Assembly (NCBI GenBank): GCA_045637805.1 | Contig: JAZUAE010000013.1 | Location: 48,473-112,472, forward strand | DNA from: CAKVLG01 sp045637805 | GTDB taxonomy: Bacteria > Bacillota > Clostridia > Christensenellales > UBA1242 | Reading direction: 5' to 3' | Length of the DNA: 64,000 bases | Translations under genes and position numbers: made by a program | Shown here: in pieces, positions 6,747 through 15,941 of the stretch | How positions within the stretch are numbered: position 1 is the stretch's first letter | Layout of the letters: the number at the start of each line of letters is the position of its first letter | The notes under the pieces: generated by a model | The model's database searches: none | Told to the model about the DNA's origin: nothing | What the model saw: the letters and a program-made list of their open reading frames with translations, nothing else

Positions 6747-8234
6747 TTATTCTTGCACATATAAGGATTGACTAGAATAAAATGGTTCGCTTGTAATATT
6801 GATTCCAAGTGCGAGTAAAGTGTGTTGATCAGAAGCATTGAGCATTGATGATGTATGTGCCTCACACCCCTTTAATTTGTCTAGTTGTTTTAAAACCAAA
6901 GCTGAAGTAGGGTTAATAGTTGAATTTATAGAAAGTAACATCAATACATCTTTTAAAGATAATTGACCTTTTCTAATTCCAAGCTTTGTACGTTTGAGTT
7001 CGAGTACTGGTTCAAGCATGTGTTTTGGTATCAACTCAATAGAATCGTCCAATTTTGCAAGATGTTTAATGCAATTTAATACGCAAGCGCAAGCATTTGT
7101 CATTAATTCTTTAGTTCGTCCTGTTATAATTTTGCCGCTCGCAAGTTCGAGTGCCATAACTGGGGTTTTTGTTTCCTCTTGTTTTTTGTTTGCCACGGGT
7201 ACAACTTTTCGGCTTAATGGATCAATCTTCCATTCTCCCATTAAAAATTCTATTCTATTGATTGTATCGATTGGCGTAGTTCCTTTTTTATATTCACATT
7301 TTGCTTTATAATATCTGCGGATAATTTCATCATTGCTAGCTTTGCGTACAACTTCATCATTGCTAATAGCAAACCCAACCATATTTACACCCATATCAGT
7401 TGGGGATTGATATATTTTATCATTGCCAGTAATTTTGTGTAATATATTTCTTACAACAGGGAATACTTCTAAGTCTCGATTATAGTTAACTGCCGTTTTG
7501 CCATAAGCTGCAAGATGAAAACTATCTAACATATTCAAATCTTTAAGATCAGCAGTTGCTGCTTCGTAGGCAATATTTACTGGGTGATTTAAGTCTAAAT
7601 TCCAAACAGGGAATGTTTCAAATTTGGCATATCCAGCTTTTATACCACGCTTATATTCATGGTATAGTTGAGATAAGCAGGTACCCATTTTACCACTTCC
7701 TGGGCCAGGAGCTGTTATTATTACAAGTGGTTTAGTGGTTTCAATATAAGGGTTTGCACCGTAACCTTCATCACTAACAATTGTGTTTACGTCTGTTGGA
7801 TAGCCTTTTGTATATTTATGGAAATAAACTTTTTCATTTCTATTTATTAAACGATTTGCAAAATTAATAGCAGAAGGTTGTTCTTTAAAGAGAGTAATAA
7901 CAACACCGCTTACAGTTAAGCCTGTTTCACGTAAACAATCTATTTGACGAAGAACGTCCATATCATAAGATATGGAATAATCAGCACGTATTTTATTACG
8001 TTCGATATCGTTTGCACTTATAACAAATATTATTTCAGATTTGTTTTTGAGTTTTTTCAAAATTTGAACTTTTGAATCTGGCTCAAACCCCGGAAGAACT
8101 CTTGATGCGTGAAGATCATCAAATAATTTTCCACCAAACTCAATATAAAGTTTATTGTCAAATTGATTAATTCGTTCTAATATTTTTTCTGTTTGAAGTT
8201 TTAAATATTTTTTGTTGTCAAAACCTTTTTTCAT
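6747..8234 (-). CDS. DUF1846 (UPF0371) family protein
   Basis: 495 residues. The ATG at 8232-8234 has an AGGAG SD, and the first residues KKGFDNKKYLKLQTEKILERI match the conserved family start. The PGPGSGKM glycine-rich loop, GYAKFETFPVWNL and NYNRD motifs are characteristic. The biochemical role of the family is not settled as far as I know; the glycine-rich loop suggests nucleotide binding. It precedes folA closely and in the same direction. Confidence 0.92.
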   Translation of the reverse strand: MKKGFDNKKYLKLQTEKILERINQFDNKLYIEFGGKLFDDLHASRVLPGFEPDSKVQILKKLKNKSEIIFVISANDIERNKIRADYSISYDMDVLRQIDCLRETGLTVSGVVITLFKEQPSAINFANRLINRNEKVYFHKYTKGYPTDVNTIVSDEGYGANPYIETTKPLVIITAPGPGSGKMGTCLSQLYHEYKRGIKAGYAKFETFPVWNLDLNHPVNIAYEAATADLKDLNMLDSFHLAAYGKTAVNYNRDLEVFPVVRNILHKITGNDKIYQSPTDMGVNMVGFAISNDEVVRKASNDEIIRRYYKAKCEYKKGTTPIDTINRIEFLMGEWKIDPLSRKVVPVANKKQEETKTPVMALELASGKIITGRTKELMTNACACVLNCIKHLAKLDDSIELIPKHMLEPVLELKRTKLGIRKGQLSLKDVLMLLSINSTINPTSALVLKQLDKLKGCEAHTSSMLNASDQHTLLALGINITSEPFYSSQSLYVQE

Positions 8235-8332
8235 AAGTACTCCTAATACAAATACTATCATAAATTTAGACTATGTTACAAATTTTGTGAGGTAAGTTTT
8301 TAAATTTATAAAAAATGCACTAATAAAAAGAG

Positions 8333-8356
8333 AAAATACCCCATACGAGGTATTTT
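8333..8356 (-). terminator. Terminator of dut
   Basis: AAAATACC/GGTATTTT stem with an 8-nt loop, overlapping the dut stop codon. Confidence 0.7.
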
Positions 8357-8816
8357 ATTTCATTCCAGTTGAGCCAAAACCGCCAGTTCTTGTGGCAGTA
8401 ATCTCTTCTTCATTGTCTACTGTTAAAAATTTAAAGAAGAAAATTTGGCCGATTTTATCACCAGCGTTTACGTGGTATGTATTTTTTCCTATGTTGTGCA
8501 ACATAAAACCGATGTTGCCATCGTTGCTCTCGTTGTCGGCATAATCACTTTCAACGATCCCTATCCCATTAGCGAGAATAATGCCTTTTTTACCGAGTCC
8601 AGAAGTTGATGCAAGAATAAATCCTTCATCACTATTGCAATAAGCTTTTACATTGGTAAATACAAGCTCGGTGTTTCCTGGCTCTATATCTATATCGATA
8701 GGAGAGTAACAATCGTAGCATACTGAATGCTTTGTTTTTCTGACAGGCATTTTAATGGTGTCAGGATCTTGATTATACATTAAAAATTCTTGTTTAACTT
8801 TTTCAAATTTACGCAT
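8355..8816 (-). CDS. dut: dUTP diphosphatase, trimeric type
   Basis: Hydrolyses dUTP to dUMP, keeping uracil out of DNA and feeding dTMP synthesis. 153 residues with recognisable trimeric dUTPase motifs: ASTSGLGKKGI (motif 2, with S-T-S in place of the usual P-R-S), GIVESDYADN (motif 3), GDKIGQIFF (motif 4) and the C-terminal RTGGFGSTG (motif 5). The N-terminal ~25 residues are an extra leader compared with short bacterial enzymes. The SD is AAGGGG, and a TTGCTT-17-TATACT promoter lies just upstream. Confidence 0.9.
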   Translation of the reverse strand: MRKFEKVKQEFLMYNQDPDTIKMPVRKTKHSVCYDCYSPIDIDIEPGNTELVFTNVKAYCNSDEGFILASTSGLGKKGIILANGIGIVESDYADNESNDGNIGFMLHNIGKNTYHVNAGDKIGQIFFFKFLTVDNEEEITATRTGGFGSTGMK

Positions 8817-8894
8817 ATATATTCCCCTTACAACATAGTATAATCTTTATAATAAAATAAAGCAAAACATATTCGCAAAAAACAAGTTTTAATT

Positions 8895-10007
8895 TTAAAT
8901 GTTTTCTAACTGCTGTGAATGTTTTTTTACAATAGCATTCATTTTATCAAAATTCTTCAACATATCGTTAGCAAGAGCTAATTGACATCTCGCTCTATCT
9001 AAATTGTGATGAGCATGATTTGTTTTAAAATATTTATCCCCATCAATATAATCGGTTAAAAATCTTAAGCCACATTCTATCGTCATTGTTATGGCACCTA
9101 AAGCAAGAGTGGATTTTTCTTTATCTGTTAAGCTTTTTTTAGTTTTAGCCAAAAATCCTCTTGTAAAAGCTTCGAACTTATTAAAATCTACTCCAACTTT
9201 AGTTAAATCAGTTTCATCTTCGGTGCTTGTGTTAGCACAAAATCTTATAGCATCACCAAAATCAAAACCTACTAAGCCAGGCATAACAGTATCAAGATCT
9301 ATTACGCACAAATACTCTCCTGTGTTACAGTCAAACATTACATTGTTACATTTAGTATCGTTATGTGTTACTCTAAGCCGTAATAGCCCTTGCTTTTGCA
9401 TCTTATACATTTTTGTGGCAACATCTTCAAGCTTTAAAAACTCTTCAATTTCACTTTGTACGAACCCTGCTCTATTTGAAAGGTTGTTTTGAATCGATTC
9501 TTTAAATAATTGATATCTGTTTACTGTATTATGGAAATGTGGAATTATAATATGTAATTTTTCAATAGGAAAGTCTGTTAATAGTTGTTGAAAACTACCA
9601 AAAGCCTTACCGGTTTCTTCTAGAATATTTAAATCGTTCGTTTCATTAAAAGTCGTTGAGTTATCAATAAATTTATTTAGTCTCCAACAACTATTGTCGG
9701 AATCAGTTGTAAACTCTTTATTGTCTATTGTTTTAAAGAATGATAATACTTTTCTTTTATTATATTTGCCACATTTTTTTAGTTTATTTTTTATATGACA
9801 GGTAACATTAAAAATATTGTCCATTACCTTATTAGGATTATTAAAAACATAAGTGTTAATTTTTTGAAGTACATATTTTTCAATTTTATCATTAGTTAAT
9901 ACCTCAACTTTAAATGTTGAGTTTATATGTCCATTTGTAAACGTAGTACATGAAATTATTTCACCATTAATATTGAATTGTGATAGCAGATTTTTAATTT
10001 TTTTCAT
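8895..10007 (-). CDS. N-acetylhexosamine 1-kinase-like phosphotransferase
   Basis: 370 residues. The start at 10007 has a GGAGAT SD; an in-frame start 19 codons further up lacks one. The aminoglycoside-phosphotransferase fold is shown by the catalytic loop RVTHNDTKCNNVMFD and the metal motif CVIDLDTVMPGLVGFDFGDAIR. This block closely resembles NahK of the lacto-N-biose/galacto-N-biose pathway, which makes GlcNAc/GalNAc-1-phosphate. galE about 2.4 kb away would fit such a pathway, but no lacto-N-biose phosphorylase is visible, so the substrate is uncertain. Confidence 0.8.
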   Translation of the reverse strand: MKKIKNLLSQFNINGEIISCTTFTNGHINSTFKVEVLTNDKIEKYVLQKINTYVFNNPNKVMDNIFNVTCHIKNKLKKCGKYNKRKVLSFFKTIDNKEFTTDSDNSCWRLNKFIDNSTTFNETNDLNILEETGKAFGSFQQLLTDFPIEKLHIIIPHFHNTVNRYQLFKESIQNNLSNRAGFVQSEIEEFLKLEDVATKMYKMQKQGLLRLRVTHNDTKCNNVMFDCNTGEYLCVIDLDTVMPGLVGFDFGDAIRFCANTSTEDETDLTKVGVDFNKFEAFTRGFLAKTKKSLTDKEKSTLALGAITMTIECGLRFLTDYIDGDKYFKTNHAHHNLDRARCQLALANDMLKNFDKMNAIVKKHSQQLENI

Positions 10008-10105
10008 AATATCTCCACACTTTATTTTATTACTAAATAAACAAAAAGTAAATAAAAATTTCAAATTTTTATTTTTCTATAATCAGGTATTTTGTCGATA
10101 AACTC

Positions 10106-10133
10106 TTGACTTTTACAACTTTAATGGTATAAT
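10106..10133 (+). promoter_or_regulatory. Promoter of the gene at 10160
   Basis: TTGACT (10106-10111), a 16-nt spacer and an extended -10 TGGTATAAT ending at 10133. Confidence 0.75.
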
Positions 10134-10159
10134 GTGATTAATTATCAGGAGGATAAATT

Positions 10160-11062
10160 ATGAAAAATGTATCATTAGAAAATCCACAATACCAAATTAT
10201 GGCTGCAATTTTTGATGAAATTGAGGCAATGCCAAATAAACTAACTCAAGAACAAGCAGTAGAGTTAGCTTTAAATATTGTTGAAAATATTGAAAAAAAT
10301 ACACCACTCACTCAAGAGGAAAAAGAAGCTTTCGTTGTTGCAATGGCAAATCAATTAAACAAGGGAAATGATAATTCTAAGATGGTTGCTGACAGCTTAA
10401 AAGAGTTTATGGTTGAAAAGGAAGCTACTTTCAGTGATGGGTTTGGAATGGAACCAAGAAATAAGAAAGAAGCAATGAAATTAGAATTAGAGGGTGAAAA
10501 GTTCAACGCCATTAGAGCAAAAAAATTATTGCAAATTCAAGACGAATTATCAAAGGCTAGAACTGCTTCTATAAATAAAGGTAATTATCTTTCAGAAGAA
10601 TCTGCAGACCAAATAATGCAAAAAATAGATGAAGTAAATAGAGATGCAGCTCTTTTAAAATTAGAAAAGAAACAAGCAATAGAAACAAGCCGTTTTAATA
10701 AAGATATTTACAAGTCTAATATAAAATCTATAAAAGATAAAAGTAAATATGAGGCTGTTGAAAGTGAAGCAAAACTTCGCAAAGACAAATTAGATAAAAA
10801 AGGAATAATTGAAAGCATTAAAGAAAGCGATAAACTTGAGAGAGCTGAGTCTAGTATTGAAACAAGGAAAAATATTAGAAAAATACGCGGTTCAGCAATT
10901 AAAACTTTACTTGCTCCAGTTTCACTTTGTACAAACGTTGTTGGTTCAACATGTAAGCTTGTTGATACAATTGCGAGTGGTATTGTTAAATCAGTAACAA
11001 AACTTACTAAAAAAGGTTTTGAAGCTATTGATAATCAAATTGCTAGAATAAATAAAGCATAA
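10160..11062 (+). CDS. Unknown charged helical protein
   Basis: 300 residues, not recognised. An AGGAGG SD and a good promoter support expression. The first two thirds are strongly charged and helix-prone, with likely coiled coil around residues 105-240. The last ~60 residues are more hydrophobic (ALLAPVSLCTNVVG-like stretch) and could form a membrane-associated or amphipathic hairpin. No signal peptide or catalytic motif is seen. It stands alone between its promoter and a strong terminator. Confidence 0.75.
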   Translation: MKNVSLENPQYQIMAAIFDEIEAMPNKLTQEQAVELALNIVENIEKNTPLTQEEKEAFVVAMANQLNKGNDNSKMVADSLKEFMVEKEATFSDGFGMEPRNKKEAMKLELEGEKFNAIRAKKLLQIQDELSKARTASINKGNYLSEESADQIMQKIDEVNRDAALLKLEKKQAIETSRFNKDIYKSNIKSIKDKSKYEAVESEAKLRKDKLDKKGIIESIKESDKLERAESSIETRKNIRKIRGSAIKTLLAPVSLCTNVVGSTCKLVDTIASGIVKSVTKLTKKGFEAIDNQIARINKA

Positions 11063-11089
11063 AAATATTTTAGATGTGATTAAAAAAAT

Positions 11090-11118
11090 AAAAACCATGG
11101 GATTATCCCATGGTTTTT
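11090..11118. terminator. Bidirectional terminator
   Basis: AAAACCATGGGA pairs with TCCCATGGTTTT around a short loop, with T-runs on both strands, between convergent genes. Confidence 0.9.
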
Positions 11119-11494
11119 AAAATGTTGATTCAATAAATTTATTAGACTCCTCTATTTTTTTATCAAATAGATATTCAAAGTTTTTTGATTGTTCTACTAA
11201 TTCCTCATATTCTTTTTCGGTGTATTTTTTTATAACATTGCCAAGAATGATGGCATTGTTTTCATCAAAATTTATTGATATGTTTCCATAATTAAAAATT
11301 TCCAAAAATGGAACAACTTCCTGTCTTGCAAACTCATTACAAATCTCTTTAGTAAGTTTTGTTTTTGTTTCATAATCAATTTTTTTTGATTTTTGTGCAA
11401 GCGTGTATAATTCATTGCCTAGAGTGTGCCATGCATTTTTTATAGTTATAAGACGTTCTTTTTTTGTAAAACCTTCATTTATAGTTATAAGCAT
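11117..11494 (-). CDS. Unknown 125-residue protein
   Basis: The start at 11494 has an AGGAGA SD; the longer in-frame ORF upstream has none. Small, soluble and mixed alpha/beta with many Lys/Glu. It begins with a short hydrophobic strand (MLITINEGF) followed by a helical domain and an acidic C-terminus. It ends in the shared terminator and is followed upstream by tRNA-Arg. No family is recognised. Confidence 0.65.
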   Translation of the reverse strand: MLITINEGFTKKERLITIKNAWHTLGNELYTLAQKSKKIDYETKTKLTKEICNEFARQEVVPFLEIFNYGNISINFDENNAIILGNVIKKYTEKEYEELVEQSKNFEYLFDKKIEESNKFIESTF

Positions 11495-11590
11495 ATATAT
11501 TCTCCTAATCTCATATATTATATCATTAGATACACAAATAATCAATAGCGAACAAATAAAAAACCTTGAAAACAAATTCAAGGTTTTGTT

Positions 11591-11667
11591 TGGTGCGTCG
11601 TAAGAGATTCGAACTCCTGACCTTTGGTTCCGTAGACCAACGCTCTATCCAGCTGAGCTAACGACGC
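11591..11667 (-). tRNA. tRNA-Arg(ACG)
   Basis: A 77-nt cloverleaf: acceptor GCGTCGT/ACGACGC, discriminator A, encoded CCA, T loop TTCGAAT and anticodon loop CTACGGA with anticodon ACG (read as ICG, for CGU/CGC/CGA). Confidence 0.95.
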
Positions 11668-11714
11668 ATATTAAATTTTGAATCACACTTTTTTTCAATG
11701 TTTGAACACAACGT

Positions 11715-11743
11715 ATTCTACCACAACAAATAGTATTTGTCAA
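11715..11743 (-). promoter_or_regulatory. Promoter of tRNA-Arg
   Basis: On the minus strand TTGACA (11738-11743), a 17-nt spacer and TAGAAT (11715-11720). Confidence 0.82.
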
Positions 11744-11796
11744 CAAATACAATTTAACAAATTTAATAAAAAATTTTTACAAAATGTAAATAAAAC

Positions 11797-11844
11797 TTGA
11801 CATTGTTGAAATATAATGTATAATATATGTAAAGTAAACTTTAC
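11797..11844 (+). promoter_or_regulatory. Promoter and palindromic operator of the membrane-protein/XRE pair
   Basis: TTGACA (11797-11802), a 16-nt spacer and TATAAT (11819-11824). A perfect 7-bp inverted repeat GTAAAGT-AA-ACTTTAC (11829-11844) overlaps the predicted transcript start. This is the position and symmetry expected for a repressor of the XRE type, plausibly the product of the second gene acting on its own operon. Confidence 0.78.
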
Positions 11845-11859
11845 AAAAAGGAGGATATT

Positions 11860-12192
11860 ATGGAAAAAGAAGAAGTTTTGGAGAAAGTTCAAAATAAGAA
11901 AGCAGTAGTAGGCGAAATGGAGAAAGAAAAAATAAACAAATCTAATTGGATTGCGTTAGTCATTGCTTGCTTTGTGGCGGTTACTTTTATGATTGTGGAG
12001 GGTGCTTTAGGTCGTAGAAGTGTAATATTTGCTATTGGAGCAATATGTTTTTCTTGGGCTAGCGTTTTCTATTTTTGTCAGTACTTTATTGCAAAAAGAC
12101 CAAAAGGTGTTTTGATCGGTGCCATTCTTGAAACTTTAGGTGCTTGCATTATGATTACAAACTATGTATTATGTTTAGTAGGTGTAATATAA
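11860..12192 (+). CDS. Small three-helix membrane protein of an XRE-linked pair
   Basis: 110 residues. A charged N-terminal ~32 residues is followed by three hydrophobic segments (about 33-50, 55-73, 84-108). The AGGAGG SD is strong. Its TAA overlaps the ATG of the following HTH gene (TAATG), so translation is coupled. Small membrane proteins paired with ~67-residue XRE regulators are common in Firmicutes (DUF6442-like families); their function is largely unknown. Confidence 0.82.
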   Translation: MEKEEVLEKVQNKKAVVGEMEKEKINKSNWIALVIACFVAVTFMIVEGALGRRSVIFAIGAICFSWASVFYFCQYFIAKRPKGVLIGAILETLGACIMITNYVLCLVGVI

Positions 12193-12395
12193 TGAACGAT
12201 ATAGTATTAAAAAATAATTTAAAAGAAATTAGAATAAAAAATAATCTTTCACAAGAGGAACTTGCAAAAAAAGTTGGCACGACAAGGCAAACTATAATTT
12301 CAATAGAAAAGAACTTATTTAACCCGTCTGCAAAACTTGCACTATTGCTTTGCATGGTATTAAATGTAAAATTTGAAGAATTATTTTATTTTTAA
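12192..12395 (+). CDS. Small XRE-family transcriptional regulator
   Basis: 67 residues, almost entirely one Cro/C1-type HTH: NNLKEIRIKNNLSQEELAK, then TTRQTIISIEKNLFNPS. The start overlaps the upstream stop by one base. This class usually represses its own operon; the palindrome at 11829-11844 is the obvious candidate site. The pair is followed by a bidirectional terminator. Confidence 0.9.
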   Translation: MNDIVLKNNLKEIRIKNNLSQEELAKKVGTTRQTIISIEKNLFNPSAKLALLLCMVLNVKFEELFYF

Positions 12396-12397
12396 AC

Positions 12398-12427
12398 AAA
12401 AAAAGAGATGCACGCATCTCTTTTTTA
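12398..12427. terminator. Bidirectional terminator
   Basis: AAGAGATG/CATCTCTT stem with a CACG loop and long A- and T-runs. Confidence 0.88.
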
Positions 12428-13441
12428 TTCATTATATCCGTTTGGGTTATTCTTTTGCCAGTTCCAAGAATCGCGACACATGTCTGATATGTTATACTCG
12501 GCTTTAAACCCTAATTCATTTTCAGCTTTTGCGCTGTTTGCGTAACACTCAGCGATATCTCCTGGGCGGCGATCTTTTATTTCATAAGGAATTTTAAAAC
12601 CACAAGCTCTTTCCATTGCATCATGTACTTGAAGTACACTATAACCATGACCTGTACCCAAGTTATATGTAACGATGCCTGGATTTTTGAATAATTTATC
12701 TAATGCAAGCAAATGTCCTCGAGCCAAATCGCAAACATGAATATAGTCTCTAACGCCTGTTCCGTCTATTGTTTTATAATCGTTTCCAAAAACGCTTAAA
12801 TATTCTCTTTTTCCTATAGCAACCTGTGTGATAAAAGGAACCAGGTTGTTAGGAATACCATTTGGATCTTCACCTATAAGTCCACTCGAGTGTGCTCCTA
12901 TAGGATTAAAATATCTGAGCAATGCGACATTGAAATTTGAATGAACTTTACAATAGTCTCGAAGCATATCTTCAATCATTAGTTTTGTTCTTCCATAAGG
13001 ATTTGTTACATGTAATTCAAAAGATTCGTCGATAGGTACGCTTACAGGATCTCCATAGACTGTTGCTGATGATGAGAATACAAGGTTGTTTACTTGATAT
13101 TTTTCCATCAATTCAACAAGGTTTAAAGTAGAAACTAGATTGTTTTGGTAATACATTAATGGTTTTTGTGTAGACTCGCCCACAGCTTTAAGCCCTGCAA
13201 AATGTATAACAGCATCAATTTTATTTTCTTTAAAAATATTCTCTAAATCAATATAATTGCAGCAGTCCACTTCATAAAAAGTTAAATCTTTGCCGGTTAT
13301 TTTCTTAATCCTTTCAAAAACTTTTGGGTTAGAGTTTGACAAATTATCTACAACAATAACATTATATCCTTTTTCAAGTAATTGTACACAAGTGTGAGAA
13401 CCTATATATCCAGCTCCACCAGTAACTAAAATGTTTTTCAT
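12425..13441 (-). CDS. galE: UDP-glucose 4-epimerase
   Basis: Interconverts UDP-glucose and UDP-galactose (or the N-acetyl forms) with bound NAD. 338 residues, typical length. The Rossmann motif GGAGYIGSHT is at residues 8-17, with HFAGLKAVGES, the catalytic SSSATVYG Ser region and the YGRTK motif (Tyr and Lys). The SD is GAGGTG. It is monocistronic here, with no galK or galT nearby, so a role in precursor supply for surface polysaccharide or in hexosamine use is equally likely. Confidence 0.97.
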   Translation of the reverse strand: MKNILVTGGAGYIGSHTCVQLLEKGYNVIVVDNLSNSNPKVFERIKKITGKDLTFYEVDCCNYIDLENIFKENKIDAVIHFAGLKAVGESTQKPLMYYQNNLVSTLNLVELMEKYQVNNLVFSSSATVYGDPVSVPIDESFELHVTNPYGRTKLMIEDMLRDYCKVHSNFNVALLRYFNPIGAHSSGLIGEDPNGIPNNLVPFITQVAIGKREYLSVFGNDYKTIDGTGVRDYIHVCDLARGHLLALDKLFKNPGIVTYNLGTGHGYSVLQVHDAMERACGFKIPYEIKDRRPGDIAECYANSAKAENELGFKAEYNISDMCRDSWNWQKNNPNGYNE

Positions 13442-13558
13442 AATTCACCTCTATTTAATATTTTAACATAATATGTTTTATTAGTAAACTAAAATTTAAA
13501 CATTCTTTAAACCATGAATAAGAATTTCTATTTTACAACAAATTAATCACAAACATAA

Positions 13559-13634
13559 TTTGACAAATATATTCAAATTAACACAAGATAACGCATTAAC
13601 TATTTTTGTCGCAACTTTAAATTATCTTTATAAT
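13559..13634 (+). promoter_or_regulatory. spoIIE promoter with candidate Spo0A boxes
   Basis: TTGTCG (13606-13611), a 17-nt spacer and TATAAT (13629-13634). TTTGTCAAA on the minus strand (13559-13567) matches the Spo0A-box consensus TTTGTCRAA, and a second related sequence, TTTGTCGCA (13605-13613), overlaps the -35. Control of spoIIE by Spo0A~P with sigma-A is established in Bacillus; its use here is inferred. Confidence 0.55.
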
Positions 13635-13651
13635 AAACATAGAGGATAAAA

Positions 13652-15901
13652 ATGGGCGATAAGAAAAAGTTGATGTTTTACTATATTATATTCTTTATAG
13701 TTATGTTTGTTTTGTCTAGCTACAGACTTGTTAACAGCATGGCGCCGTTTACTGCGCCATTTGTTTTTACGTTGATTAAAAATGGTTTTAGTCCGTATAT
13801 TGTTTTAGTTGAGTTTTTTATAGCCGGTGTTTTAGTTGAATATTCTTCCAGTTCAGTTTTGATAATACTTAGTCAAATAGGTTTTGCTTTTTTATCATAT
13901 CTATTCAAAGTTATATTAAAAGACAAGTATAAAATTTATTTAACTTATGTTTTATTGTTTTTAAGTCATGCCGCATTTATATATTTTAATTTTATTTCGG
14001 TGGAATATGTAGTATTATCTGTTTTGTCTATTACTCTTTCAATGCTTATGCTGTATGTGTTTAACATTTGCATTGATTCACTTAAAAACAAGGGGTATTA
14101 TGCGCTATTTTCTGTTGAAGAAAAAGTTGCATTTTCTATTAGTATTATTGCATTGTTTATGGGGCTTTCATCAATAAATTCTTATGTGGATTTTGTGAAG
14201 GTTGTAGGTGTTTTAGTTTTGTTGGTTGCAAGTGAGATTACAGCAGAAAAAACAGTCTTTATTTTCTCTGTGCTTGCAGGACTTGGGGCTTCAATAACAA
14301 ATGGAGGAATAAGCGAAATTGCACTACTTCCCATTTTTGCTGTAATATGTTGTGCAATTAAAAACAAATACATTAAAGCCTTCGCAATAGTTTTATGTGA
14401 TCAACTTTTATTATTTGTTTTAAATGTTGATTTGTTTTTTAACTTGTATAATTTAATTTCAATGGTGATTGTTGCTTTAATTTTTATCGCTTTGCCAAAT
14501 AGATTTGTGATAGAAATTAAAGAAAATTTGGGTCATATAAAAAGTTGTACTCTTATAGATTATTTAGATCAAAACCAGAGAAAAAATATAACAAAAAAAC
14601 TTACATTAATTGCTGAAGCGTTTAGTGAAGTTAATAGGCAATACAAAAGTCTGGTTGTTGGGGAACTAAATGAAAGCAAGGCTATAGAGTTTGTTACAAA
14701 AAGTGTTTACAGCAATGTATGTGAAACTTGCACTAAGAGAGAGGAGTGTTATAAAGATTTGTATGTCAAAACAGGAATTGAAAGTTTTGTTAGGGTAGGT
14801 CTCAAAAAGAATAAGATAACTTTACTTGATGTTCCTCTTCAAATTTCTACTTGTTTACGATTAAATTTATTATCAGAAAAAATTAATAATGAAATTGAGG
14901 ATATAAAAAAATATGCTAATAAAGTAAAAGCGCAAGACGATAAAAAGTTGGCACTTAGTAATCAATTTTTAGGAACAGGTGAACTGTTTAAAACTATTAG
15001 CGAAAATACTTTTGAATCCAAAATAGAACATAATCATGAAAAAATACTAATAGAAAAAATGATGAATGCAAATATAACAGTCAGAGAAGTTGCCGAAATT
15101 TATAATAATATGCAATTTAAAGAATTGTCTTTACTTGTAAAAAATGAAGATGTAGTCAAAAAGGAATTGCTAAAAATTGCGAGCAATGTGTATAAAATGA
15201 AACTGTTTTTATCCAGTCAAGAATTATCTAATGAATCGGGTTGGAGTGTTATAACGCTTGTACCAGAGCCAAAGTTACAACAAGTTGTGGGTATTGCGTT
15301 GTCACCAAAACAAGAATTTTCTAAAAGTGGAGATAATTATTCTATTACCAAAATAAACAATCATAGTTATATTTTTGCTATAGCAGATGGTATGGGGTTT
15401 GGAACAAAAGCTAATAAAATCAGCGAATCAACATTGGCGATGGTTGAAAATTTTTATAGAGCAGGAATTTCATCAGATATGATTTCAAGATGTGTAAATA
15501 ATATAATATTGCCTTTAGCAGAAGAAAATTTTTCGTCTCTAGACTTGTTGCAGTTTGATAGTAGTACAGGTGAGGCGGATTTTATAAAAATGGGAGCGAG
15601 TGTGTCTTTACTTAGAAGAAATGGAAAAACCGAAATTATATGTGGGCAATCCTTGCCTGTGGGGGTAAAATACAATTCTAAACAATCATTAATAAAGCGT
15701 GCACTTGTAAAAAATGATATAGTAATTCTTGCCTCTGATGGAATCGTAGATAGTTTTAAGACGATTGAGGATTTTGCAAAATTTGTAAACAATGAAAATA
15801 TTTTAAATATGCAGCTTTTTGCTGAAAGCATATTAGAAGAAGCAACGGCTAGGGGTGGTGTAAGTGACGATAAAACTGTATTGGCAATCAGATTTGTATA
15901 A
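13652..15901 (+). CDS. spoIIE: Stage II sporulation protein E, PP2C-type phosphatase
   Basis: 749 residues. About ten N-terminal hydrophobic segments (roughly residues 8-285), a central regulatory region with a CETCTKREEC cysteine cluster near residue 355, and a C-terminal PP2C phosphatase domain (about 540-748). That domain has the metal-binding AIADGMGFG, ASDGIVD and GGVSDDKTV motifs. In Bacillus SpoIIE dephosphorylates SpoIIAA to activate sigma-F in the forespore and localises to the polar septum. tilS follows 40 nt later, the gene order seen in Bacillus-like genomes, though the usual hpt and ftsH genes do not follow. Confidence 0.92.
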   Translation: MGDKKKLMFYYIIFFIVMFVLSSYRLVNSMAPFTAPFVFTLIKNGFSPYIVLVEFFIAGVLVEYSSSSVLIILSQIGFAFLSYLFKVILKDKYKIYLTYVLLFLSHAAFIYFNFISVEYVVLSVLSITLSMLMLYVFNICIDSLKNKGYYALFSVEEKVAFSISIIALFMGLSSINSYVDFVKVVGVLVLLVASEITAEKTVFIFSVLAGLGASITNGGISEIALLPIFAVICCAIKNKYIKAFAIVLCDQLLLFVLNVDLFFNLYNLISMVIVALIFIALPNRFVIEIKENLGHIKSCTLIDYLDQNQRKNITKKLTLIAEAFSEVNRQYKSLVVGELNESKAIEFVTKSVYSNVCETCTKREECYKDLYVKTGIESFVRVGLKKNKITLLDVPLQISTCLRLNLLSEKINNEIEDIKKYANKVKAQDDKKLALSNQFLGTGELFKTISENTFESKIEHNHEKILIEKMMNANITVREVAEIYNNMQFKELSLLVKNEDVVKKELLKIASNVYKMKLFLSSQELSNESGWSVITLVPEPKLQQVVGIALSPKQEFSKSGDNYSITKINNHSYIFAIADGMGFGTKANKISESTLAMVENFYRAGISSDMISRCVNNIILPLAEENFSSLDLLQFDSSTGEADFIKMGASVSLLRRNGKTEIICGQSLPVGVKYNSKQSLIKRALVKNDIVILASDGIVDSFKTIEDFAKFVNNENILNMQLFAESILEEATARGGVSDDKTVLAIRFV

Positions 15902-15906
15902 AACTA

Positions 15907-15935
15907 TTGCAAACTTTTTATAGATTTTGTATAAT
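15907..15935 (+). promoter_or_regulatory. tilS promoter, leaderless geometry
   Basis: TTGCAA (15907-15912), a 17-nt spacer and TATAAT (15930-15935). Six nt separate the -10 from the ATG at 15942. Confidence 0.65.
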
Positions 15936-15941
15936 GCGAGT

